64,000 nt of DNA from Halictus rubicundus (taxonomy: Eukaryota > Arthropoda > Insecta > Hymenoptera > Halictidae), in NCBI RefSeq assembly GCF_050948215.1, contig NC_135153.1:5732058-5796057 (forward strand), read 5' to 3'. Position numbers and translations under genes: made by a program. The notes under the pieces are model-generated. The model was not told where the DNA came from. It saw nothing but the letters and a program-made list of their open reading frames with translations, and did not search any database. Shown here one piece after another: positions 12,361 to 23,378 of the stretch. Position 1 is the stretch's first letter. Every line of letters begins with the position of its first letter.

Positions 12361-14379
12361 TTTTTACCGTGCGTGAAAGACTTATGCGCGAAGGAAGTCC
12401 TCTGTAACGACCTCTTCGAATTTCCTGCGGAAAATATTGCTAATTCGGTAAAAGTAGCTGCTTGGTTTCCGGTTACGCGAGTAAAGCCGGAAGTTTATTT
12501 AGCCGGGAACTCGAAGCTCAGGGTACGCGCGGAGGCCGTCATTCGCCTTAAGCAGCGAGCGGAGTTTGTAAGTTGCTAATAAACTAAATAAGGACTTAAG
12601 TATGGCATAAGGAAACAGAGTTTGCGGTTCAGCGTGTTACACAGCAAATTTAAAATCATATCGTCGGCACCGCACGCGAAAACGAGATAAGTTCGCGTCG
12701 AAATAATATATTTTGCAGCACGTGTTCAACTCGTGACTGTCGTGCTACAACAGGGCACAGACTAGATAATGCTGCGTCCCTGAGTACTCGATTTCTCGTC
12801 CATAGACTAACTGAAATATTGCAAATTGAATGCGTTCTACATACGAGATTCATATTTCGTTTCAATTTTCTCTTTTACTCGACAATTTGATGTTCTGCAG
12901 AGTGGTCTACAATTTAGTCCTCACAATTTTTTAGGAATTTCCGATAATCTGATAAGAAGTTTCCAACGAAAGTTAATCGAAATGGAAAAATCGTATTTCT
13001 ATACCTACTAATAAACATCATGCAAGTAACATCCATTATTACAGGGCTGAACTGTTTACCAGTAAATCTGCTGCTAGTCGAATGACCCGTTTCAAAATTG
13101 TTTACGATTACTGAAATGTGTTTTACAAGCTATGTTTTATAATTACGCATTATGTGTCCTATGCAATTATTAAAATTATAAAGAAGCGTTAATAGAATAT
13201 GATTAGATCCATGTTCAAGCTCATATTACATATAATCAAAATTGTACACGCACCGAATAAATACAATCTTGATATTTTTATAAGGCAATTGAAATTATGT
13301 TCCGTTCTACTCGTTGTCAGTAGCGTCGACTTCTACTGTGAAACGAATAAAATTACAGCGAATCATCCATCGATTGTTACCAACGCTATTCCATTGGGCC
13401 TTTGGGCTAGTCCATTCGTCTTTGCTCCGTCGAAAAACCGTTCTGAATTAGTTCCAGTGGAATCGATTTTGCAAACGGAAATTTGCACGAATCCGTTCCG
13501 CCATTTCGACGGGGTGCGCGCGCTGGAAAAAACCGCTCGTTGTTATTTATTTGTTACGGGAATCGGCGAAGTTTTACGGCACTCCCGAATCAAACGATAT
13601 TGTTTGCGTCGATATTTATTGTTCGCGTTACGATAATGGAGGATTCGTTTTCGACTAGAAACTCGAAATGGCTGGTCGACGTTCAAAAAATGTCTCGGGA
13701 GCGCTGTATAGTGGCGGTGAAGTAGCTTAAACATGGCAAAAATGTCCCCATTACCAAACTGTTCCAATGAAACAAGAATTTTATGCAAACAGTTTATCAG
13801 ACAAATACTGTGTACTCTTTTCATTTTCCAAATTCATTCATTTCTGCGGCGATTTTATAAGACGGATAAGAAAGGATGGGCTGCATCGTCCCTACAGTGA
13901 CTTACGTAGTTTTTACGACCTTTTTGACTTTCAGGTAGTTTTTACGACCATCGCGATTGAACGACGAGATCAATGAAACACTTTAACACCACATGCGACA
14001 GAGTAGGGAAACGACGGCCAATTAAACACTTATAAAATCAGGACCTCGACAAGACCAGATGAATTTTTCTGACCATTTCCTACTCCAGAACACAAAATTC
14101 AAAGACCACACCCCCAACCAATAACGACGACAACCAAGTCGACGTAAAACGAAACACGACGAGACACAGACTGAAAGCAAACGAAATCGCAACGGGACAG
14201 AACCAATACAAATCGCGCCTTATGGCGTCATATCGCGAAACATGAAAATATTCTGCGAATAAAGTGTATACAGTCTTTTCTCGATATATGTCCATAACAC
14301 GGGTCTACCCAGAGTCATATATCGTCCAGGAGATACTATTTTTTTACCCACGCCGAACGTGGAAAAGGCTGGAACGAGG
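12361..14379. other. No gene recognised
   Basis: Open frames (for example 13199-13636) resemble nothing known. A 15-bp phrase, GTAGTTTTTACGACC, is repeated about 30 bp apart near 13905-13950. Confidence 0.35.
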
Positions 14380-14481
14380 CTGAGGCAGCCTCGCTCTGCC
14401 TCACTCCGAAGCAGCCTCACCCCGAGGTAGCCTCTCTCTGCCTCATCCCTAGGCAGCCTCACCCTGCCTACATATGTCTTG

Positions 14482-14528
<47 letters not shown>

Positions 14529-14531
14529 GAA
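14380..14531. repeat. Imperfect GCAGCCTC tandem repeat followed by (GA)n
   Basis: From about 14380 to 14470 a 24-26 bp unit built on GCAGCCTC and CTGCCTCA repeats about four times with substitutions. A GA dinucleotide run then spans about 14485-14531 with one interruption. Confidence 0.75.
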
Positions 14532-14887
14532 AGCTTACAAGCTTATAAGCCTTTGATTTTGGTCGGACATTTTTCTCCATTTTTTCGAAAACCGTTTGTT
14601 TTACGAAAAATAGGAATAGAACATAAAAGACGCACCCTGTCCAGATCTACAAGTTTTGTTGAACATAGTTTTCGAAACAGTCAATAATTTAGAAGGTATT
14701 CGAGATCAATTATTTTGTGAGCATTTAATTAATTAGTTCTATGCTTAATCCGCGGGTGCTCAAACATTGCACAGATTTTTTTTTCTTAGTTGGAACAATC
14801 CTGGTAGAAGGGGGGACAGGGAGCCGTAAACAAAATTTTGAACGAAATTTTCATCTAGTGTAAATAAGAGCCACCCTAGTAGACATA

Positions 14888-15327
14888 TTAGGTTGTTACA
14901 TATGAAATGTCCGATTTTAAAATGAAAATGTTATGAAGACATCTTCTGTTTTCATGTAGATATTTAATTTTACTTTTACATAAAGTTTATTTTAATGTCA
15001 ATCAATGTAACTGTCGTGTATTCTTTTTATACAAGCGGAAAAGTAAATAAATTGACGATGTCATTGTACGACATTTGATCAGGTGGAAAATGAATATAGT
15101 ATTCGTCGATGGTCGAAGAAACTCAAAACCAGATGTAACAGTCTTGTAAACACGAACGAACAAAAATTTAAATTTCTACCGTGCTGTAATCAAGAAATTT
15201 ACAATTCGTTGACAGAGTGTGCAGATTACAATAGTGCTTGCTTTGATCAATAGCTTTTATTTAGGAAAAAGTTATGTTTGTTCAACGTTACTGTTACAAA
15301 TTGTTCATTTCATACGCAACAGTCTTA
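14888..15327. mobile_element. Internally deleted mariner-like element (440 bp)
   Basis: The left end reads TTAGGTTGTTACATATGAAA after a TA at 14886-14887. The right end, reverse-complemented, reads TAAGACTGTTGCGTATGAAA with TA at 15328-15329. There is no transposase frame. The right 150 bp match 2068-2218, so the two elements belong to one family. Confidence 0.7.
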
Positions 15328-15539
15328 TAGTTTTGTGGCGGGGTGTATTCTAGGCTGATTAGGCATTTACTGCGGCCGAGATAGAGATAAGAAAATTGTT
15401 CTGTGTGCTGACGAAAGGGTAGCAAAATCAATTACATTATAAAATTATAATATAAATGAAAATTGTTAAATTTTGCAGTGTTCATACAAGACTGACCCCT
15501 TAGAATGTTTTCAACGTGTTTTGGTTCTGCCGGCCTCAC

Positions 15540-15909
15540 TATACATCGATGGAAAATCTCGGAGAACCGTGCTCCGCGGAGCGGGTCGCGAAGCGGGTCG
15601 GTCGTCGACTTAGCCGCCTCTGCGTAATAGTCGCGAGATCGTTGTTAATCCCCGTCGGTAGATAGTCACTCGCGAACAGACTGTGTAAGCGGATCGCGGT
15701 GGATTTTAATTAGAGAGACGACCGCTTCCCGATTTCATCGTCTAGTGCCTCGACTTCCGTTCCTTGGATTCACCGCGCAGTTGCCTCTCGCGTCTAGAAA
15801 AATCGCAGGCCTTTAATTCCTTCAGCATTCACTGGTTTTCTGTTAAATACACTTCCGTCGGAACCCTCCAGCCCCGTTGAATACCAAATTCAGACCGTCT
15901 CATGCAGGT
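15540..15909 (+). promoter_or_regulatory. GC-rich island, candidate untranslated first exon with splice donor
   Basis: A CpG-rich block (15560-15780) sits in AT-rich surroundings and is followed by CATGCAG|GTGGGTAT at about 15901-15914, a good 5' splice site. No long open frame crosses it. This could be the promoter and noncoding first exon of a gene whose coding part is outside the window. It is an inference; no transcript data are available. Confidence 0.3.
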
Positions 15910-16215
15910 GGGTATACTTTAATTCATTGGACCATCCTCGTTACAATCCACCCTGCCCGTGAAATTATAGCTTCATGTTCGAATCTCCGTTAACAGCGGC
16001 TGTCGAAGCTATCAGGACAAATTCTCACTAGATCCAAGCAATTTATTTCGAGAAACAAGGTTTCTTGTCCGGAATTCAGGAAAATAGTATCTAGTTTTGG
16101 TGAATGCCAGTAGGAGCTTTTCACTTGTAGGGAAAATGATAAAACATTTAACAGACGTATGTAGTGATTTGTTTCACAATCTCTGTTATAAGTGAATAGT
16201 CTGCAGTGATTACTA

Positions 16216-16250
16216 TTAGGTTGTTGAAATTGAAATGACCGTTTTTCACA
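16216..16250 (+). mobile_element. Solo mariner-type terminal repeat
   Basis: TA followed by TTAGGTTGTTGAAATTGAAA at 16216 resembles the terminus of the mariner family at 14888 and 2218. No inverted partner was found. Confidence 0.4.
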
Positions 16251-16306
16251 TTTGGTAAATTTAAGGATTACTTTTATTGCTATCGCGTAACTAAATATTA
16301 TAACTA

Positions 16307-16497
16307 GACTGCGGATTTTTGTGCAAAATAAACATGTTCTGCGTCTATTTCGAGGAACAGAGAATAAATAGATTTCCATTCTCAACAATTATGACAAATG
16401 AAAACTAGTAGGACAGTGATGTTTGATTTCCCTAACATTTGTACCATTCTCAATTTCATTTGCTCGTTTTTCTTATAAATGCATAAAATCCGCTGTC
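16307..16497 (+). mobile_element. 190-bp TA-flanked MITE, copy 1
   Basis: The copy starts GACTGCGGATTTTTGTGC and ends with the inverted equivalent GCATAAAATCCGCTGTC. TA dinucleotides flank both sides (16305-16306 and 16498-16499). TA duplication suggests mobilisation by a Tc1/mariner-type transposase. The other copies are at 17293-17481 and 40311-40502. Confidence 0.8.
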
Positions 16498-17292
16498 TAA
16501 TTATAACGATGTTTGCATTACTGTATTACGCGATAACGTATCTTTAAATACGAGAAGAAGTTCTCTTGTTTTTTCACCCACGTTTTAATCATAAAACGGA
16601 GATCTTTTGTAGAAAGGCTGGGAAGTTGGAAGATGATCATAAAGGACAGTATTACCTCTCAGATTAACACGTTCGCGGTTCCATGACCATGGATCGTGAT
16701 TAGACTGCAAGACTTTACGGAATTTTACATTTGTGCAGGTTCTCGAGAAACAGAAATCGTGAAATCAAAAATAAAATGAAATTTGGTTAAATGTCAGTAA
16801 ACTTTGTACTTTTATAAACTTTGATCGTATAGAGATTCACCATGTAACCATGACAATCTGAAATGAAAAGTGACTGATTGTAAATCACGCACAGCTTGAA
16901 ATACCAATTTCTATAATTATAATTTTCCTATAACAGAACTGTAATAGTTTTGTCTGTGTCTGAAGGCTGTGAATGGAAATTATTAATTAAAAAGTCACGT
17001 GACTATCCCGGGCCCTTGAGGCATCACAATTTCTGTAATTTTTAAAAGTCGACCGTTCACTATTAATTGTAATGAAGTAATTGTTCTCTGCATGTATGTT
17101 CAAGACTTACAGTTAACAGTGAACAAGTTCAATCTCGGTATCATTGTATAATAACTTTTATGATGGGGTGTGTTAATGAAATTTTCTGTCAAGAAAATCA
17201 GGTAAGGAACGAAGTATTGAAAATAAAAACATAGTATCGCAAATCGAATGAGAAACACTGCAGCAACATTTCCATGCCATCTATAATGCCTA

Positions 17293-17481
17293 GATTGCAG
17301 ATTTTTATGAGAAATAAAAATTCTCTGCGTCAATTACAAGAAACAGCAGCCACATAGAAGCTTCTCTTCTTCTTTAATAATCTTAGGAAGTTGAAAATAA
17401 CATTCTCAGATTCTCTTAATGTCCTAACTATATTAAATCGCACTTGCTCCTTTGTGCTGTAAATGCATAAAATCCGCAGTC
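17293..17481 (+). mobile_element. 190-bp TA-flanked MITE, copy 2
   Basis: The left end is GATTGCAGATTTTTATGA after TA at 17291-17292; the right end is GCATAAAATCCGCAGTC. The right TA has decayed to AA. Its interior aligns with copy 1 in the same orientation. Confidence 0.75.
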
Positions 17482-18546
17482 AATAGCATCTATAATAACC
17501 TTTTCAAGAACGAATGATACAATAAAATTGTCATCCTTCTTGTAACACGATACTCTGAGAACACGGTGAAAATATTACGACAATTGACCTATAACGCGAT
17601 ATGCTTACAACGCAATTACCATATACGTTGTGCATGATTTCTTAACTATGTCTCATCAAATTATTTCATTGACATGAACAGAGAGTTCACCTTTAGTAGA
17701 CAGTATACGATTCAAGAATCCAGACGTACTAACGCAATCATTAAACAAGGAGAATTATGATTCGCTTAATTTTTGTGTTGCCTACCGGGATTGGATAACA
17801 TTAATATTTTAGTCTCGACATACATAGCAAGGCATTTCGAGAACTCGGTTTCGATGTAACACGGAATACATTCTCCCAATTTGCATGACTGAATTAATTG
17901 TGTTATAAGAGGGTTGACTGTTCAAATAATGGCCTGATACTTTCCGAACATATCGTGTACATTAAGTCTAGGGACAACCACCTGAATAACTCTTCCAATC
18001 TGGGACAAAAAGATAGGATATGTTACGTTTTTTAAAGTTTCAGTTAATTTGCTTCTAATGAAAACATGGTCCAAAATTGAAATGAACTGAACTTTACAAT
18101 TGCCTCTCCTAGCTTTTGGTACCTATTATACCCCATTCTATTCGACGTGCTGAATACGAATATGACTTTCGTTTGTGGCGGAAATTACAAATTCCTTATA
18201 GGATAAGACTAACAGGCAGAATTCAATGTGCTAGCAAGAAAGTTTTTTGCAAACATCTTGGAAACTTGTTGTTTTCGACACAAATCAAAAGTCATATTTG
18301 TATTCACCACACCAAAATGACTAGAATGGTGTTGTGACAGGTGCCAAAAGCTTGAGGTGTGGATGGGGGGTAATTTGAAAATCTCGAGATCGAAATGAAA
18401 CGATCTATGAAACGGTCGTGAATCTCTTCTATATAGAACACGTTCTTGAACGTCCTCTCGTGACCTAAGGTTCTCCGATGCAGCACCATCCTTTCATACA
18501 GGACGTCACATGCATTTTCTCTGATATCCACAATGTGGAGAGAGTC
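17482..18546. other. No gene recognised
   Basis: AT-rich sequence with short chance frames only. Confidence 0.35.
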
Positions 18547-18571
18547 AGAGAGAGAGAGAGAGAGAGAGAGA
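18547..18571. repeat. (AG)n microsatellite
   Basis: A run of about 25 bp of AG dinucleotides lies at the left edge of the GC-rich, strand-asymmetric island. Confidence 0.9.
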
Positions 18572-20170
18572 TGGGCCGACGGTGGTAGGGGGGAATCCGA
18601 TGTGAAAAAGCAAGAAGCAGCGGTGCTCGTTGTCGGTGCAAAGAGGCGGTCGAGTCAAGGGGATGAAAATTTTGAAATAAAACGATAACGAGGGCGGCGG
18701 GCGCGCACGGTGCGCCGAACCGAGCCCGCTGCTAGAAACCGTCTGCTGCTTATTACGTCACGGTGAACGTAGTTACTAATTAGTTACATTCAAAGCGCCG
18801 CGGCGCGCACCACCGTCGAGAGGGATTGAACGAATGCTGCAGTCGCCGTTGCTGCCGGTGTTGCTGGCGCTAGCCTGGCAGGGTAGGCGATGGAGATGGC
18901 AGCGGTGATGCCAGGGAGAGAGACCCAGCAGCGGTAGGTGACGGTGGTGGTGGCTCCGGGGGTTGGTGGTGGTTCCCGTCGATGATGCTACCAGAACATA
19001 GTAGAGGTGGACCCGATGCGCCGGTGGTGAGATAGCGATAGGCGATAGTGGTGGAGAGTAACGGCGACGAGGATACTGCTGGTGGGATGCGCACAGGTAG
19101 AGGCCTCTGGCCGGAGAGAACTAAAATTTGTTTTCCTCCCGTGAAGAGAGAAAGAGCGATGGACAGGGGGGGGGGGAGTGGGGCAGAAAAATAGAGAGGG
19201 AGAGAGATGGGGAAGAACAGATGAAAAACAGAGGAGGAGAGGCAACGGAACAGAAAGAGGACGAGAGGAGAGGAGCCAGGCCGAGTCGAGCCGAACCGTC
19301 CTTTCCCCTGTAGGCGGGTGGTTGAAAACCAGGCACAACGCGTCTGCGTCTCTTCTCCTCTATCTCTCCTCTTCCTCCTCCTCGTCCTCCGGCTCTCTTC
19401 TCTCCGCTGTCTTGTTCGTTTTTCTCTCTTTTCCACCCTCTCTTCGTCCGGGCCCAACTCTTTCGCAACCCTTTTATTTCACGATCTCGTTCCCGCGGCG
19501 GTGTTCCTTTTTTCCTCTCTTTTCATCCTCTTCTCCTCTTCTTCTTTCTTCCCTGTTGCTCCTACAGCCCCGTTCGCCTCTCGTCCCCTCCCCCACCTCG
19601 TCGTCCACCGATTTCTTTCTCTCTCCCGTTCGCTCGGCTTTGACTCCTCTCCCGTTCCCGCGCTTTTTTTTATCTCTGCTCCTCCCAACCCCTAACATCG
19701 TCATTCCCCTAGCGCCGCATCCCTCATCGTCCACCCCTTTTTTCCCGGTTCGAGCGTCTCTTTTGCTCGCGTTTCGACTGCCTCCGCGTATCCACGGCGA
19801 AATCGATCGACCGAAACGTTCCGGAGAGCCGCGGAGAACGAACGAAAAGTAGGGAGAGAGAGAAAGAGAGAGAGAGGGGGAAGGAGAGAAGGAGAGAAGG
19901 AGAGAGGAGCGACGGTCTTGCAAAGGCTGAGACTGGGGATGAGGGAATCCGTTCGGCGATTTAAGGGAACCGCGCGGTAAGAAACGAAACATCCTCGAGC
20001 CGACCGGCAGACCAACAGACGTCCGGCCAAGTACGCTGGGAACGGCTGCGACTTTTATACCGTTGTTGATTTATTATTCTCCGCCGAGCTTTCTATGGCC
20101 ATCAAGAGCCGCCCGACCGGCCTCCGGATCGAGCTTGCCTGTTTGACGCGAGCCCGATGACTAGGGAATG
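18572..20170. promoter_or_regulatory. CpG-rich, purine/pyrimidine-asymmetric island
   Basis: This 1.6-kb island has three parts. A CpG-dense part lies at about 18690-19110. A polypurine block on the plus strand at 19130-19275 (with a run of ten G near 19168) is followed by a polypyrimidine block at 19330-19700, and a second purine block follows at 19850-19920. Long overlapping open frames on both strands are Arg/Glu- or Ser/Pro/Leu-rich, as such composition produces, and I do not accept them as genes. The pattern fits a promoter or 5' UTR of a developmental gene, but nothing proves transcription. Confidence 0.4.
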
Positions 20171-21184
20171 GTCCTAACCCGGACAGCACGATTTTTAGGA
20201 GAATCATTATATCAGTTCTGCTGAAAAAGTATCCGACGTTGCGCTGTAACGAGAAGAAGTATTATTGTTACGATGTCCCCTTTAAAGATTGCCGTTTACG
20301 GGCCATACAAATTGGAACAGGCAATTGTTAAATGCGTGAATTGATTAATACAATAGTTCAGATAAACGTTTGACTTTTAGTAAATGTTCAATTAATGAGT
20401 ACGTATACATAATATAGAGCAATATGCTACATTACAATTCATCTCATGAGTATTCGCTATCAAATACAGAGAATCTGTAAACAATATCTTTGCGATTAAT
20501 TAGTATCGAAGAAGGTTCATTTAGGTAATGCATTCTACATATAGCGCGAAAGTTTTTGCAAGCTCTCGTAATATCGAAGTAGCATTGACAAAAACTGCAT
20601 GACTATTCGAGAATCAAATTGTCAGCCGCTGCTATCTCACCCTAAACGATCCAGTCGCGACTGCGTATGCTCCCGAGGCGATTCAATCTCGTAACACAAT
20701 TTTAATGTTAAACATTCACCTCGCCGACTGCCGCGATAGACAGTCTAAGGACTGAGGGATAGATCTACGAACGCTGAATCGTACGTTTATCCGCGGTTGA
20801 AATAAGAGAAAGACCGAATGTGAAATGAATCGCGCGGTGCCACGAGTTTCGCAATCCCACCGGAAAGAGGATTAAGGAAACCAATGGAATAATGAACGAT
20901 TCAACGATCCCGGTTAATTACAACGAGCGGTCAAATCAAGTTCCCAAGACCGCGCGTGTTGTAAACATCAAGTTCCATAGGCGGAAGACAGATTCGATTG
21001 TTAGCCGGCGCTCACAGAAATGGATAGGGAACGTAACTTCGCATAGTGGTTCAAAATCGTAATAACTCGAACTGAACTCGAAACTTAAACATTATTTAAT
21101 GTGGGCGACGCGCCCCCGACTAATTTTTATCGTACGAATTTACTAAACAAAACATGATCACTTATAGAAATTTCGGGCAGTATA
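20171..21184. other. No gene recognised
   Basis: Mixed-composition sequence flanking the island. No open frame resembles a known protein. Confidence 0.35.
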
Positions 21185-22121
21185 CAGTGGAGCAACATTA
21201 AACCAATGAAACCATTTCCCCAGAAAATCCAATTTCAGATTATTTATGTGTCTATTCAAACAAAATCACACATTCCATTAATTTGTACTTAAGAAACGAT
21301 TAATATTTTAATTCTGTTACATTCAATTCATTAGTTATCTACAGTATTTCATTCCTGACTCAATTTTACACCAGTCTAAAGTACTAACCAAAGAATACAT
21401 TTAAGATTTTATTTCAGAACCTTATACCTGCTGTGACGGATGCAAATCGAATTAGCATATTTATACTAGATTTTTACACTATCTGCGAGATTTTTGTTCC
21501 CATTGTTCCTCTACTTTTTTTATAATTGTTTCAGTGAAGATGATGAAGAGTGACAGTTTTTATTTAATTGCCACTACAAAAAGACCATATTTTTTATTGA
21601 ATTTAAATCTGGGCTGTGTGTTGTGGCCAATTTAAAATTTGAAATAGCTGAGATTCCGATCTCAATCTCGTTGAATACGAGTGCTATTAGATAAGAATCG
21701 GCTGACGTGTCTGAGCATGACCTACCGATTCTACTTCTTGCATATAGTAAAGCACGCGAACCTGACGGACCATTAAAGTCGTTTTTCTCGAAAATAAGGC
21801 GTCAAACAACAAAGTTGTTATCTTTCTTTTTGTTTCACTTTAGCGTGTAGAATTACTTCCCGATCGGTTGTCCACGTTATGCGGGACACCCTGTATATAT
21901 TTTTGTTAGTATTTTGGATTTGTGAAAAATTGAGTTGGGAACAGAATACGGTAAGTAGTAAACTAAATGTAACAGAGTTAGAATATTAATCGTTTCTTAA
22001 GCTAAAATAAATGTTAAAGTATGTGCTCACTGACATTTTTAGGACTCTGTCTTAATAAATACACAAATAAAGATTTTTTGAAAAAAAATACGGTTTCATC
22101 GGTTCAATTTTACTCCTCACT
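21185..22121. mobile_element. Non-autonomous Tc1-like element (937 bp)
   Basis: The left end is CAGTGGAGCAACATTAAACC; the right end, reverse-complemented, is CAGTGAGGAGTAAAATTGAA. Both continue into a shared xCCxATGAAACC. TA flanks both sides (21183-21184 and 22122-22123). CAGTG termini with a TA duplication are typical of Tc1-like elements. There is no transposase frame. A CAGGGTG-type end at about 21840-21900 lies inside it and may be a nested fragment. Confidence 0.7.
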
Positions 22122-22854
22122 GTATATCACTTAATTTTCCTTGAATAAATTGTAACAAATGTCCTATTTTGAACAGGAAAAATTAAAAGGAAATTCGACA
22201 ATGGCAATCTGAACGCTCGTTGTTGTTGCTTTGGCAATTGAACACTGCTGAGCTTCGAATTCTAAATTCGAGGTACGTGATCCACATACCAAGGCTCAAA
22301 AGCCGAGAAACAGTTGAAGAAAACTGAGACTCCCAAGCCGCGGAATTAGGATTCAGGAATTGAAACGCGTTAAACTTTTCGAAGCAGCGATGAATTTCTA
22401 TCGTAATGGATGGGGCGAGAACCGAAAGAATACTTGTTCCGTCGAAGGGTCGCGCACCTGTGATTCTATTCAAGCGATTAGCGGGTCGAAATCCCTTTTA
22501 ACTTTTACAGGTCACGAGTTCAAACGCTCTTCCCGCGGCGAGTACTTTTGAAACATTACGGTCGATTGAGTCGGCCGGTCCGCGAGATAAGAAAAAAACG
22601 GAAAGCTGCTTATGAAAGAGTTGCCGTGCATGCGGCGTTGAGATAAAAATATTCGAGATGAAATGGTACGTTTGACGAAGGCGCTGGTCGAACGTCGGAT
22701 TTCTGGAGGAATTTACAGAATAAAAGTTTCATGCGATGTCAGCGTGGTTATTAAAAATGGCCGCCTCCATCATGGAACCTATCGCCTATATCTAATTATC
22801 CAATCTTTACAATTTTCTAATCAATTGAAAATTACTGAAAATCTACTTTTGGTA

Positions 22855-22945
22855 TTTTGCCACACCCTTTCTACTTGTTTTTTCATGTAGAATCACCCAC
22901 GTCTCGGTTGTGCCACCGATGCTGGGACACCCTGTATAATATAAA
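22855..22945 (+). repeat. Transposon-end fragment related to 21840-21903
   Basis: This segment ends in GGGACACCCTGTATA and aligns with 21840-21903 over about 55 bp: both contain TGTAGAAT, then TCGGTTGT, then CCAC, then the shared terminus. Both are in the same orientation, so they are two diverged copies of one element end. Confidence 0.55.
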
Positions 22946-23378
22946 TTACAATTCTTGAAAGTTTTAGTTTGAATGGAATATACAAAGGTATGAAAGACAA
23001 ATTCTATGATAAGTAAAGATATTTTGCTCATCAATATACTGCAGATTTTATGATTTTGTTCCAACTTCAAAGTTTTTTCAACAGATTTGAAGTGACTTGT
23101 AGCACCGTTTATGGGCGTACACAATGTTCATAACATCATCAGAAAATACACCGTTGTATTCAGGACACTATACCGAAGCATTCGCGTAGCTTTTACAGTT
23201 AGTGTCGAAAGATCCTCATAGTTACAATTTAACTTTTCCTCTAAAATCACATTTCGTTGAAGGTGATCAAAACGTAAAGGAGAAGTTAATGTTTGCTGGA
23301 CAGTATACTCCTTTCCGATTTTCCATTGTCAAGTTCCACCACTGAAAATCCACCTCACAATTTAGATAGCGAATAATA

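Noticed and set aside
18870..20030. Several open frames of 100-224 codons on both strands
   Set aside because: They overlap in opposite strands, are pure low complexity (Arg/Glu or Ser/Pro/Leu), and arise from purine/pyrimidine-biased DNA.
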